DNA of 64,000 bases from Candidatus Rifleibacteriota bacterium (lineage in GTDB: Bacteria > Muiribacteriota > Ozemobacteria > Ozemobacterales > Ozemobacteraceae). The translations under genes and the position numbers were made by a program. The stretch covers positions 1 to 64,000 of the forward strand of contig CAJOND010000008.1 of the NCBI GenBank assembly GCA_905236675.1, given 5' to 3'. Below the pieces are notes generated by a model, which did not search any database, was not told where the DNA came from, and worked only from the letters and a program-made list of their open reading frames with translations. This document shows, in pieces, positions 1 to 9,013 of the stretch (within the stretch, counting starts at the first letter, position 1; the number at the start of each line of letters is the position of its first letter).

Positions 1-544
1 GATTTGGATCATCTGTGGTTACTGAAGTATCGGTATTTGTATTTGTATCGGTATTATTTTCTTGATCACCATCGTTTCCTGGAGTTCTGCCAATGTCGGT
101 AGTATCAGTAGCAACTTCGTCTTCATCGTCAGTTGTTGGGTTGTTAACGTCTGAAGAGGTGTCGTCTGGATCTTGTTGATTACCATCTTCACCTTTAAGT
201 TTCTCACCTGTTTCTTTGATCTTTTGACCGAATTCATCAACTTTATCTACAACTCCACTAACTTTATCTAGAGCACCGTTGATTTTATCACCGATTGTAT
301 TTTCTTTGCCTGTTAATGCAGAAATAGCATCAGTTACAGCTGTAACTACGGGTTTAACTACTTTTATAACAGTCTTAGCTACTTTTGCTACAGATGAAAC
401 AATATTGCCAACACCTTTGAAAACACTACCAAAAGTGTTTTTGAAACCATCTACTATGTCACTGAAACTACAACCTGTTAAGGTAATAGAAAGAACAAAC
501 ATAAGGCAAATGAAAAATGAGCCACGAAATAATTTTTTAGTCAT
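1..544 (-). CDS. Putative lipoprotein, C-terminus beyond window
   Basis: The frame reads from an ATG at 544 leftward off the window edge without a stop (about 181 codons seen). A strong Shine-Dalgarno, AGGAGGT at 551-557 on the minus strand, sets the start. The N-terminus has charged residues (MTKKLFRG), a hydrophobic stretch and a lipobox ending LTGC, so it should be processed by signal peptidase II at about Cys24 and lipidated. Next come amphipathic Val/Lys-rich segments (VAKVAKTVIKVVKPVV), then an acidic, Asp/Thr/Asn-rich low-complexity tail. I recognise no domain. It lies downstream of, and on the same strand as, the pseudopilin genes and may be the last gene of that operon. Function unknown. 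Confidence 0.8.
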   Translation of the reverse strand, partial: MTKKLFRGSFFICLMFVLSITLTGCSFSDIVDGFKNTFGSVFKGVGNIVSSVAKVAKTVIKVVKPVVTAVTDAISALTGKENTIGDKINGALDKVSGVVDKVDEFGQKIKETGEKLKGEDGNQQDPDDTSSDVNNPTTDDEDEVATDTTDIGRTPGNDGDQENNTDTNTNTDTSVTTDDPN

Positions 545-621
545 TAAAAAACCTCCTAAGGTATTTTCTAAATTAAATACGTTTAAGAGGTTTGTTTTGT
601 TGCAAAAAAAAAAATTATTTT

Positions 622-829
622 TTAATTTGAAGTGTTATTTATTAATCTATGCCAGCTGGGATTAATAGCATGTCCATCTACATATGAATGAACATATTCT
701 GGATACACTACATCAAAATATTCTGCCTTGATGACTTCTCTTGAACCGTTATTGATTTCATCTTCGGTAAGTTTTTCTCTATGATTTTCATGAAGAACGT
801 CAACTAGAGATAAATTTATGAAAAATTTC
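622..829 (-). other. Out-of-frame C-terminal coding remnant of the pseudopilin
   Basis: In the frame offset by one from the upstream pseudopilin, an open stretch reads INLSLVDVLHENHREKLTED and continues to HAINPSWHRLINNTSN before TAA at 622-624. It has no start codon or ribosome binding site of its own. Its composition is protein-like, and it begins exactly where the upstream frame goes wrong, at a homopolymer. It is best read as the displaced C-terminus of the same gene. Either one base was added by sequencing error or the gene carries a recent mutation. Confidence 0.6.
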
Positions 830-1378
830 TAATTTTTCATCTATTGTTACAGATGCTTTTTCTATATAGAAACGATTAACGTTATCACATAGTTTTGTAG
901 TGGTGGTTTTGCCTCCAAATTCAACTGTTCTTTTAAGAGTTTTTAAAATAGTATTAGGGGTATCTTCTACACTATAGGTTACCTTACAAACATTACAGTT
1001 AAAATCTGTAGTTCCATAACTATTAGAATTTGTTTCAAAAATATCTTTGTACTGTTCATGAATAGGAAAGCATATAAATTCATATTTTACATTTGGAACG
1101 CCACCATCTTCTGTTAGTGAATTAGAAAAATTAACTTTTCTGTAGTGATCTCTATCTACTTCGTCATATTTCTGACATAGCATTTTTAGGTCTGCGTAAA
1201 CTTGTTGAAGAACTCTTCTGGCTTTTAGAGTGGTTTCTATTCTGGTCATTCCTTTTAATGATGAATCGGAACCAGATCTTAATAACATAAAAATAGGCCC
1301 TACTAGTATTCCTATGCATACACAGACAATCATGATTTCAACAAGAGTGAAAGCTTTTTTTCTAAAGATTATTTTCAT
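800..1378 (-). CDS. Type IV pilin-like (pseudopilin) protein, frameshifted near its C-terminus
   Basis: The N-terminus KKAFTLVEIMIV is a class III prepilin signal: PilD-type peptidase would cut before Phe and methylate it, with the conserved Glu at mature position 5. A hydrophobic helix of about 20 residues follows, then a globular domain. The frame ends after about 192 codons with KLEIFHKFISS. Removing one base from the A5 run at 821-825 (T5 in the gene) turns the end into KLEIFINLSLVDVLHE and opens a further 59 codons to a stop at 622-624, giving about 251 residues. It is the third gene of a pilin-like operon, 4 bp after the previous stop. Probably a minor pseudopilin of a pilus or type II secretion-like machine. 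Confidence 0.8.
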   Translation of the reverse strand: MKIIFRKKAFTLVEIMIVCVCIGILVGPIFMLLRSGSDSSLKGMTRIETTLKARRVLQQVYADLKMLCQKYDEVDRDHYRKVNFSNSLTEDGGVPNVKYEFICFPIHEQYKDIFETNSNSYGTTDFNCNVCKVTYSVEDTPNTILKTLKRTVEFGGKTTTTKLCDNVNRFYIEKASVTIDEKLEIFHKFISS

Positions 1379-1382
1379 ATTA

Positions 1383-1883
1383 TTACCTTTTTGGGGTTTT
1401 CATTATAATAGAATCAAGTTGTACTGAGTATTTATTCTCATATACAGCTTTTTTCCTAAGCCAGTTTTCTGCTTTACTTCCACCTTTTGGACCAACCATT
1501 ACTGTTATTATTATATAATCATCATTATCGGTATTTAAATCTATATAACGTTGAAAATTAGTGACTTCATTAGGGTATGCAAAAGGATAGTTATCTTCAT
1601 CATCTGGATTACATTCTATTACTGCAAAATCGTCTAATGCCGCTCTATATACTAATGGAGCTAATTCATGATTTTTACTTATGTCTAATACTTTTTTGTA
1701 ACCAAAGGCTCTGAATACTTCTATTGGTTCTCTTGCTAAAGAAAAACAAAGCATTTCATAATAAGCATCCATAGAGTTTTTTTCAGCGTTTTGATTGAGC
1801 ATAAATACTGAAAGTATTACGATCGTCATCAGAAACATAGCAATCATTATTTCTACAAGGGTAAAGGCTTTTCTTTTTCTCAT
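1383..1883 (-). CDS. Type IV pilin-like (pseudopilin) protein
   Basis: A 166-residue protein starting MRKRKAFTLVEIMIAMFLMT, a prepilin peptidase site (K/A before F, Glu at mature +5) followed by a transmembrane/assembly helix. The rest is a small globular domain that I cannot assign to GspI, GspJ or PilV with confidence. Its ATG overlaps the stop of the upstream PilX-like gene (ATGA at 1880-1883), so translation is probably coupled. The next pseudopilin follows after 4 bp. Role inferred: minor pseudopilin for pilus priming or secretion. PilT, the retraction ATPase, is encoded far away at 52967-54115. Confidence 0.85.
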   Translation of the reverse strand: MRKRKAFTLVEIMIAMFLMTIVILSVFMLNQNAEKNSMDAYYEMLCFSLAREPIEVFRAFGYKKVLDISKNHELAPLVYRAALDDFAVIECNPDDEDNYPFAYPNEVTNFQRYIDLNTDNDDYIIITVMVGPKGGSKAENWLRKKAVYENKYSVQLDSIIMKTPKR

Positions 1884-4099
1884 TCTTTTTCTAAAACCCT
1901 TTCGAATGTGATTGCATCATTAAAAGTTATTTGGTATACGTCATCACCTTTTAAAACTTTATCATATTTTATTTTATGTTTTGCATCATGTTCCCAAAAG
2001 ACAAAATCAGCTCTATCGGTAGCAAGTGAACCTGTAAGATTCAATTCTCCATTGCATTTTACGTAAGTGTCATCATTTTTTGTGTCGTCTTTATTATTCT
2101 TCCTTTTTTGTCCCATACAAATCAAAGCAGCTTCTATTGGTTCTTTGGTGTTAATAATCAGATTACCATTTCTTGAATATAGAACACATACTGAATCTTT
2201 GTTTGCTTTTTCTATTCCGCAATTTATTTTTATACCCTTGGCTATCAAAACCCCACTCCCTTTTAATATTAGCTTTTGGGAAGGGTTGGATTCATCTCCT
2301 AATATAACTGGTTCTGTAACGTGGTTTATTCCTCTTAAATATAGAGTATTTGTTTCTTTGTCATACATTCCAGATTTTTCTAAATAATCGCTTTTCATTT
2401 GGCGTTTATTCCATAGATTAAAATCTGCAAAAGGATATGTCATATCTTGAGGAAAACATTCTTCACTATTAGCACTGGATATTTTATAAAACTCATTACT
2501 ATTGGGTAACTTTTCCAGATCACTTTCAGAAGATTCAACATAAGGCAGTTCATTACTGATATAGGTAAAAGCTTGAGATGCAACATGATGGCTTTTTAAG
2601 ACTTGTGTTAGTTTTTTATAATTGACTCCACCGTTACTTGTATCTTCGAAAGTTTTCTTAACGTCATTGTCAAGAATAATATTATCGTAATCAAAGCAAA
2701 GGTAGTCTCTTTTTGCAATTTCTCTTAACTGTCTTACTTTTTCCCTGGCGTCAGAATCATGATTAGCAATTTTGTCTAGTGTTTCACCTTCTACTTTTCC
2801 GTTAGACAAATCTATATAAAAATAACCATAATTCAAAAATTGTTTTCTTACATCTGATGTAAGAATATCTTTTAATTGATTAACAGGTTTTATTTTTATG
2901 CCCTCAAAAAAAGTAGGTTTATCTTCATCATCCGAATTATATAGGAAAAACTGAGATTTATTGAATTTCTTTTTTAATTTCGTTTCAAATAAAATAGTTG
3001 AATTTATTAAGGCAGAGTTATAGTTTTCATCATTACTATAACCTGATATGATCGGCATTCTATAATATTTAAATATAGCTTTTTTATTGGTTACTTGAGA
3101 TAAATTTTTTTCTCCTGGTTTTGGAATTAATAATTCATTTATTATAGAGTCATCGGTTATTTCAAATTCCAGTTTATGGGGTTCAGTAGCGTTTTTCCCG
3201 TCTTCAAATTTTAATAAATCTATTGTATCGGTAGATATGTTAAGACACTGATAACTTTCGTATTCACTAGAAGTATCTCTGCTTCCTAGGTTTACTTTGC
3301 CTAATCCATTTTCTGATTCTGCATCTATTTCTAAGGAAATAGATGGATTTACACTACATCCGTAATGCATTAAAGCATTAGATTCTTCTGGATCATATTT
3401 ATTAAAGTTGTTGTAATCATCTTGCCCTTTTTTTATAAAAAAGACATAATCTAATAAGCTGCTGCCAACATATGAGTTCGCTCTATTAGAAGCTTTAGAA
3501 CGTATACATACAACTTTATAGTCATGCTGACGAATCATGTTGCAAGAGCCGGGAGCTTTTGTTTCGAACCCACTTTTAGCTGTAACATTTACGGCTATTT
3601 CGATTGTACCAATGCCTTCTTTTTCATAAAAATGACGACCTTTTATGTCTTTATCTCGAAAATCAACCACTCTTACTGTGGCAGTGACATCCATACCTGC
3701 TTTTTCTGCTAATTCTTTTGTTTTTATAAGAGTAATAGTAAATAATGGACTTGATTCTTTTGGTTCTTTTATTGTTGACTCATTTACTAGCGAAGAACCT
3801 GCTTCGATTATTTTATCAAAATAATCACTTACATTAGAAGTTTTACTCTCAGAATTATCTGTTTCCTTATAAATAATAGCATAAGCTTCTTCTTGAGCTG
3901 CAACAGCAATTTGTCGTGCCATTTCAGAAGAATAAAAACGATGAGCAGTGCGTTGTGCTTGTTGGCTGTTTACAAAAAACTGAACCATTAGTATCCCGAG
4001 AAACATCATTATAAAAAGAACAGCAAAAAGGGCGACACCACTCTTGTTTTTTATAGGCTTTAGTTTATTCATATTTTTTGCCTTTTTTTTAGTCTTCAT
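1880..4099 (-). CDS. Large PilX/GspK-like pilus assembly protein
   Basis: The 739-residue product begins with a basic segment and then a single hydrophobic helix (SGVALFAVLFIMMFLGILMV, about residues 20-40), followed by SQQAQRTAHRFYSSEMARQI. This pattern is typical of PilX N-terminal-like proteins, which are encoded with pseudopilins. The remaining 690 residues are hydrophilic and predicted extracytoplasmic. They are much longer than classical PilX (about 200) or GspK (about 330), and I recognise no domain in them. First gene of the operon with two pseudopilins, joined to the next gene by a 4-bp overlap. The C-terminal part contains LRGINHVTEPVILGDESNP and other strand-rich segments that could form a beta-rich fold. 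Probably a surface-exposed pilus tip or minor subunit. Confidence 0.7.
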   Translation of the reverse strand: MKTKKKAKNMNKLKPIKNKSGVALFAVLFIMMFLGILMVQFFVNSQQAQRTAHRFYSSEMARQIAVAAQEEAYAIIYKETDNSESKTSNVSDYFDKIIEAGSSLVNESTIKEPKESSPLFTITLIKTKELAEKAGMDVTATVRVVDFRDKDIKGRHFYEKEGIGTIEIAVNVTAKSGFETKAPGSCNMIRQHDYKVVCIRSKASNRANSYVGSSLLDYVFFIKKGQDDYNNFNKYDPEESNALMHYGCSVNPSISLEIDAESENGLGKVNLGSRDTSSEYESYQCLNISTDTIDLLKFEDGKNATEPHKLEFEITDDSIINELLIPKPGEKNLSQVTNKKAIFKYYRMPIISGYSNDENYNSALINSTILFETKLKKKFNKSQFFLYNSDDEDKPTFFEGIKIKPVNQLKDILTSDVRKQFLNYGYFYIDLSNGKVEGETLDKIANHDSDAREKVRQLREIAKRDYLCFDYDNIILDNDVKKTFEDTSNGGVNYKKLTQVLKSHHVASQAFTYISNELPYVESSESDLEKLPNSNEFYKISSANSEECFPQDMTYPFADFNLWNKRQMKSDYLEKSGMYDKETNTLYLRGINHVTEPVILGDESNPSQKLILKGSGVLIAKGIKINCGIEKANKDSVCVLYSRNGNLIINTKEPIEAALICMGQKRKNNKDDTKNDDTYVKCNGELNLTGSLATDRADFVFWEHDAKHKIKYDKVLKGDDVYQITFNDAITFERVLEKE

Positions 4100-4145
4100 T
4101 TTTAAGTATATTATTAATTAAGTATACAAGCAAATAATTTGTTGC

Positions 4146-5273
4146 TTAATTTGAACCAAGGTTAGCTAGCTCTTTAACAATTATTGCTCCAGCATTACCA
4201 TTACCATATAAGTCAGGGTAGGGAAGTTTTTCAGAAGACGTAGAGAGCATCTGTTTAACGGCATAAATAATATTTTCCTGCTCTAGTCCAGCTATTTTAT
4301 TCCAACCAAGTTCGATTAATTCAGACCACTCTGTTTCTGTTCTTATTGTTACACAGAGTTTCTTATGAAAGAAAGCTTCTTTTTGTAATCCACCGGAATC
4401 GGTTATTATAAGTCGACTGTTTTTTTCAGCACAAAGCATATCTAAATAGCCTATTGGCTCTATAATGTCAATGTTACTTTTTTCTAATAACTTTTGTAGT
4501 TCATTATTCTGAGTAATTTTGGCTTTTGTACGTGGGTGTATGGGCCAGACAACTTTTAAACATTCTTTAGAAATTTTGTCTAGTGCCTTAATAATATTAT
4601 TTGTTTTTTCAGTAAAATCAGTGCTTTCAGCTCTATGAACGGTTGCCAATATATATTGGTCTTTTTTTAGATTGTGCCTTTTTAACCAAGAGCCCGTCGT
4701 TTGTTTATCATAAAATAAGGCGGAATCCAGCATTACATCACCAGATTTTATTACTTTACAATTATATCTTTTATTTGGTATTCCCTCTTGTTTTAGAATT
4801 TCTATTGCAGTATCAGTAGGGCAAAAGAGTAGGGAAGATATTCTGTCGGTTACTACTCTGTTTATTTCTTCTGGCATATTAGGATTAAAAGACCTTAAAC
4901 CTGCTTCAACATGGGCTATTGGAATATGTAATTTGCTAGCGGTCAAAGCTCCTGCAAGAGTAGAGTTTGTATCTCCATAAACCAAGACTAAATCAGGTTT
5001 TTCTTTTAAATAAATTTTTTCTAAGGCAATCATCATATTGCCTGTCTGTTCTGCATGACTTCCAGAACCAATAGCAAGGTTGATATGTGGTTTAGGAATC
5101 TGTAATTCTTCAAAGAAAATATCAGACATATTCTTGTCGTAATGCTGACCAGTATGAACTATTATTTCATTAATCCTGTTCGATGAACTTTTATTGAAAT
5201 CCGCGATAGCTCTGCTTAATACAGCAGCTTTTATAAATTGAGGTCGTGTACCTACTACTGTTAGTATTTTCAT
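4146..5273 (-). CDS. wecB: UDP-N-acetylglucosamine 2-epimerase (non-hydrolysing)
   Basis: Interconverts UDP-GlcNAc and UDP-ManNAc for surface polysaccharide synthesis in the cytosol. At 375 residues it matches the family length. Visible motifs run in order: VVGTRPQFIKAA at the N-terminus, VHTGQHYD, VYGDTNSTLAGAL, HVEAGLRSFNPNMPEEINR, TVHRAEST, PIHPRTK and TDSGGLQKEA, which together form the GT-B fold active site of WecB enzymes. The ATG overlaps the stop of the upstream glycosyltransferase (5270-5273), so it is co-translated as the last gene of the polysaccharide cluster. The pilin operon starts only 46 bp downstream on the same strand, with no clear terminator between. Confidence 0.95.
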   Translation of the reverse strand: MKILTVVGTRPQFIKAAVLSRAIADFNKSSSNRINEIIVHTGQHYDKNMSDIFFEELQIPKPHINLAIGSGSHAEQTGNMMIALEKIYLKEKPDLVLVYGDTNSTLAGALTASKLHIPIAHVEAGLRSFNPNMPEEINRVVTDRISSLLFCPTDTAIEILKQEGIPNKRYNCKVIKSGDVMLDSALFYDKQTTGSWLKRHNLKKDQYILATVHRAESTDFTEKTNNIIKALDKISKECLKVVWPIHPRTKAKITQNNELQKLLEKSNIDIIEPIGYLDMLCAEKNSRLIITDSGGLQKEAFFHKKLCVTIRTETEWSELIELGWNKIAGLEQENIIYAVKQMLSTSSEKLPYPDLYGNGNAGAIIVKELANLGSN

Positions 5274-6394
5274 TTTCTATATTCACCTAATATATTTTTG
5301 TAGACAGAAATCATCTGTCTGATACTTTCATTCCAGTTAAATAGCCTTTTGACTCTTTCTCTGCCTGCTTTTCCCATTCTTTCTCTAAGTTCTTTATCTA
5401 ATACAAGTTTTTCAATAGCTTTGGCAGTTGTTTGAACGTCTTTTGGTGGCACAATAATGCCAGTAATTCCGTCTTCAACTACTTCTGGCAACCCTCCTAT
5501 GTGGCTAACCACCAATGGTTTTGAACAAGCACTGGCTTCTGTCGCTGAAACTCCAAAGCTTTCTGAATCCTGGGTAGAAACAAACACTGAAATGTTTATC
5601 ATATTATGATAAACATTAACCTGATTATATGGAACAGCACCTGATATTATAACTGATTTTTCAAGGCCTAGTTCGTTTAATAATTTTTGAATTTCTTTTG
5701 TTTGTTCCCCTCCACCGACCAGAAGAAGCTTTAAAGGTAGTTCTGGATATTTTTTCTTTACTAAGTTAAATGCTTGAACCAGATACTTTATTCCATATTT
5801 TTCAGATAGACTTTTAACAGTTCCAATAACAATGTCATTTGTATTAAACAAGCTTTTTACTTCTTTTGGTTTGAATGTTTCTAAGTCAGTTCCGAAAGGT
5901 AAAATCTTAACTGTTTTCTTTGTGTATTTGTTGGTTTCCTTTGCCATAATATTAGAAGTGGATAATATTACATCAGCTTTTTTTAATATTAATCTTACTA
6001 GTGCTTTATGAAATAAAGATAGTTTAGGAAAATCAAAAATGTCACTTCCCCAGACAGAAATTACAAAGGGCTTAAAAAAAGTTAAAGCTCCTATTAAACC
6101 ATAGCTGGTAAGATAATGAGCATGAAGGATGTCTGGTTTAAAAGTTTTTATTACTTTTTTTAATACAGGTATACCTTTAAAATAAGCTATTTTAGATATA
6201 TTATAAGAATGAGTATTGCAAAGATTAGAGTCTATATAACCACCATATAATGAAATATTTGGTATACCGGAATAAATATTCTTGTCATATTTATTTATTG
6301 AAAAAAGAGCTACTTTTATCCCATTCTCAGCTAATGATTTAACCCATTTTAAAGTGTGAGAAGAAGCCCCATCTGAAAGAATTAATATTTTCAT
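5270..6394 (-). CDS. Glycosyltransferase, GT4 family
   Basis: 374 residues with a GT-B fold. The N-terminal acceptor domain starts MKILILSDGASSHTLKWVKSLAENG. The C-terminal donor-binding domain carries GTVKSLSEKYGIKYLVQAF and the EX7E-type region SFGVSATEASACSKPLVVSHIGGLPEVV, with Glu residues that contact the nucleotide sugar. This is a standard group 1 (GT4) retaining glycosyltransferase. It overlaps its neighbours by 4 bp at each end (ATGA junctions), so it belongs to a tight operon with wecB and another glycosyltransferase. It probably adds one sugar to the lipid-linked repeat unit; donor and linkage cannot be read from sequence. Confidence 0.9.
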   Translation of the reverse strand: MKILILSDGASSHTLKWVKSLAENGIKVALFSINKYDKNIYSGIPNISLYGGYIDSNLCNTHSYNISKIAYFKGIPVLKKVIKTFKPDILHAHYLTSYGLIGALTFFKPFVISVWGSDIFDFPKLSLFHKALVRLILKKADVILSTSNIMAKETNKYTKKTVKILPFGTDLETFKPKEVKSLFNTNDIVIGTVKSLSEKYGIKYLVQAFNLVKKKYPELPLKLLLVGGGEQTKEIQKLLNELGLEKSVIISGAVPYNQVNVYHNMINISVFVSTQDSESFGVSATEASACSKPLVVSHIGGLPEVVEDGITGIIVPPKDVQTTAKAIEKLVLDKELRERMGKAGRERVKRLFNWNESIRQMISVYKNILGEYRK

Positions 6395-7482
6395 AAGTTT
6401 TTACCTTTCAGGTCATTTATAACTTCTTTAGCTCTTTCATTCCATGTATTGATATGAGCTAACTCATTACATTTTTTCATTTTTTCATTTATTTCTTCTG
6501 GAAAATTTTCAAGATGAGTTAATAATTCGTCTAGTGCTTTTTCATCGTATGGTATAGTCCAGCCAATATCATGTTTTTTTACATAATTCCCAACATAGGT
6601 ATTTTCTGAAGCTATTACTGGTTTAAGATTTCCTATATATTCAAAGAGTTTTACAGGAACAGCAAATTTCCTATATTCTTGAGGTTCAACAAATAGACTG
6701 GAACAATTTGAATTAGCATATAATTCTGATAATTCCGAGCCATATTTGTGTACAATTTCTATGTTTTCTCCCATGTATTGTGAATACTGATCCTTTACTG
6801 TTTCCCATTCTTCTTTTCTTGTACATATGATAAAATGGATATTATTGTGCTTTTTAACTACAGAAAAGAGTTTTTGCATTTTATAATGAGAACTTATGCC
6901 ACCAATATAAATTATAGACAATTTATCTAAGGATAGCATTCGGGGATTATCATAATTAAATGCGGGAGGTAATGCTTTGATAATATTTCTGTTTTTTATG
7001 GATATGTATTTTGCCATTTCTTCTGATGGCAAATAAAGCTTATTAAGCAGTTTACTGTATTGTAATAAATCATACTTATAAAAAAAAGATGTGATAAAAG
7101 TTTTGAATATACCTATTCTTTCCTGAAATTCTGGAAAACGCCAGTAAATATCTCGATAGAATAAACCGATCGGGATATTATTTCTTTTTAATTTGATGAA
7201 AAAGCTAAAATCCAGGAATGGATACAGTGGGAGGTGATTTTTATCACAGAGCAAGGTTGGTGTTGTTGAGCTTTCAGAATAGCAAAAATCATATTTTACG
7301 CCATTTTTAATTTTTTTTAATATGTTGTGAATTGCTGATTTTCTTTCAAACGAATAACCGACTGCTAAGTCAACTTCATAGCCTAGATTTTTAAAGGCAT
7401 TCAACATTCTTATGGGTCTAATACCACTTGCTGATCTTGCATTTAAATCAAGTGGCAATGGATGATGAAATATTATTTGCAT
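6391..7482 (-). CDS. Glycosyltransferase, GT-B type
   Basis: The 363-residue protein starts MQIIFHHPLPLDLNARSASG, followed by IRPIRMLNAFKNLGYEVDL, a GT-B N-terminal domain with nucleotide-sugar glycosyltransferase character. The C-terminal half has LSIIYIGGISSHYKMQKLF and VPVKLFEYIGNLKPVIAS, the loop in which GT4-like enzymes place a donor-binding Glu. It overlaps the end of the polymerase gene by 35 bp and the next glycosyltransferase by 4 bp, so the cluster is co-transcribed. Similarity is less textbook than for its neighbour, so the family is an inference. Confidence 0.75.
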   Translation of the reverse strand: MQIIFHHPLPLDLNARSASGIRPIRMLNAFKNLGYEVDLAVGYSFERKSAIHNILKKIKNGVKYDFCYSESSTTPTLLCDKNHLPLYPFLDFSFFIKLKRNNIPIGLFYRDIYWRFPEFQERIGIFKTFITSFFYKYDLLQYSKLLNKLYLPSEEMAKYISIKNRNIIKALPPAFNYDNPRMLSLDKLSIIYIGGISSHYKMQKLFSVVKKHNNIHFIICTRKEEWETVKDQYSQYMGENIEIVHKYGSELSELYANSNCSSLFVEPQEYRKFAVPVKLFEYIGNLKPVIASENTYVGNYVKKHDIGWTIPYDEKALDELLTHLENFPEEINEKMKKCNELAHINTWNERAKEVINDLKGKNL

Positions 7483-8818
7483 AGTTTTTTTGTCTTTCTT
7501 TTTTTACTGATTTTGCAATCAGATAAGTAACAAAAAGAATTATTATTATTGAAAACATTACTGCGTTATAAATAAAATCATTAAATCCGCCTGTGACGGG
7601 AAGTTTTATAGAGATATACGTAAATAAACCAACCATGAACGGCGTTTTTTTATGAGTTAAAAAGAATAAAAAGATTATCTGAATAACCATTCCAACTATT
7701 ATAGGAGATATTAGAACTCCGTAAAAACCCCAATTGGCCCAGGCCTCTGCAACGAATAAAGAGTTTACAACTCCTGCCGTTCCATTTTCGATTCCTTTTG
7801 AATTGACTATAGTCATTATGGTTCTTGCTGATCTAGGTTCAAAATTTTGTCCAAATAGAGAAGAAAGGTATCTGGATATAGATGAAAATCCTATGTGTTC
7901 ATGGTTGTTTGGAAAATATTGATAAGATAAATAAATCCCTGCTGACTGTGAAAGTAATATTCTGCCTAATAGACTTTTGTTATAACTAAGTAAGGTATGA
8001 ATCTATTTTTGTAACTGATATATAGGTAAATAAAATTAGAATCAAACCCAATATTAGAGCTATTGAAAAAGATTTTTTGCTTATTTTCCCTTTTAATAAA
8101 ACACAGCAGAAAATAAAGCCTATAAAGAAATTAATAATAGGACTCTTAGATAAATCGTAAGTTAAAATAAGTAATGATGCAGCTAAGAGACTTAAGAACC
8201 AGTAAAAGTCTTTTTTGTTCCTGGTTGTAAAGCAAATGAAATATATGTCAATAACGGCGTCATTCCTATTGCTAATATATTTCTAATGTATTCATTACCC
8301 GTAAAATTACGTGATACTTCTTGCCGCAGAAAAGATAATTCAATAGCTGACCTGTTATTGAATAGAGCCAATAATGGAATTTTCTTGAGGTTAAGAAAAG
8401 TATATATTACTGCACCAAAAGAAATGAAGCTAAGAAAATATAGAAATTGTCTTAAATAAGTTTCAGATTTTATGTTTCTGAATGTTATTTTGGTTTTTAA
8501 ATAGCGTTTTAACTTATTTTTTGCCGAGTAGCCTGTAATTTTATTTACTAAAAGCATAGCCAAAGGAAGCATAAACATTACATATTGTATGGTTATCCAA
8601 CCTCTAAATCTTGCTTCTTCACTGACTTTAGAAATTAAATAATGGTTATCGAGATGGTTAATGGTTAATAATGATGATATAAAACTCTGGATAATAAGAT
8701 TATAATAGAAAATCCAGTTTATCATGTTCAGGCGTAACAGAGACAGGCTACCTACATTCATTTGAAAAAGTTTTATAGAAGCAATTAAAACTATGAAACT
8801 CAAAAGATTGTATATCAT
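7448..8818 (-). pseudogene. Oligosaccharide repeat-unit (O-antigen) polymerase, Wzy-like, two compensating frameshifts
   Basis: The reading frame opens at 8818 (MIYNLLSFIVLIASIKLF), runs through several membrane helices and stops at 8192. Around the A6 run (8211-8216) the neighbouring frame takes over as KKDFYWFLSLLAASLLIL and continues through membrane segments to about 7990. There it returns to the first frame as LLSYNKSLLGRILLSQSAG and ends at 7448. The end (NGTAGVVNSLFVAEAWANWG) matches the conserved C-terminal region of oligosaccharide repeat-unit polymerases. Repairing one missing A and one extra base gives about 456 residues, the normal Wzy size. It would join repeat units in the periplasm. 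The gene is either mutated or hit by two sequencing errors. Confidence 0.75.
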
Positions 8819-9013
8819 CTGAATTGTACCCTTGTATCAGCTGGGAATAGTTTACCATAAATTTTTAATACCTGTTAGAGTTATCTTAATCAGTTTAGTT
8901 TCTGAGATTTCAAAAATATCATTGCTTTGAAAGAGCTTGTGATATATTATAAAAAATTAGACTAATTAACTAACAATAAAATTGATAATTATCTCTTTTA
9001 TCGGGAGGGAAAT

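Noticed and set aside
8192-8818. A separate 208-residue membrane protein, with a second short one at 7448-7816
   Set aside because: The intervening DNA encodes membrane helices in the adjacent frame and the pieces add up to one polymerase, so a single frameshifted gene explains them better.
8927-8953. TTGAAA-15-TATAAA before hppA as its promoter
   Set aside because: The spacer is too short and several equally poor alternatives exist in this AT-rich gap of 195 bp.
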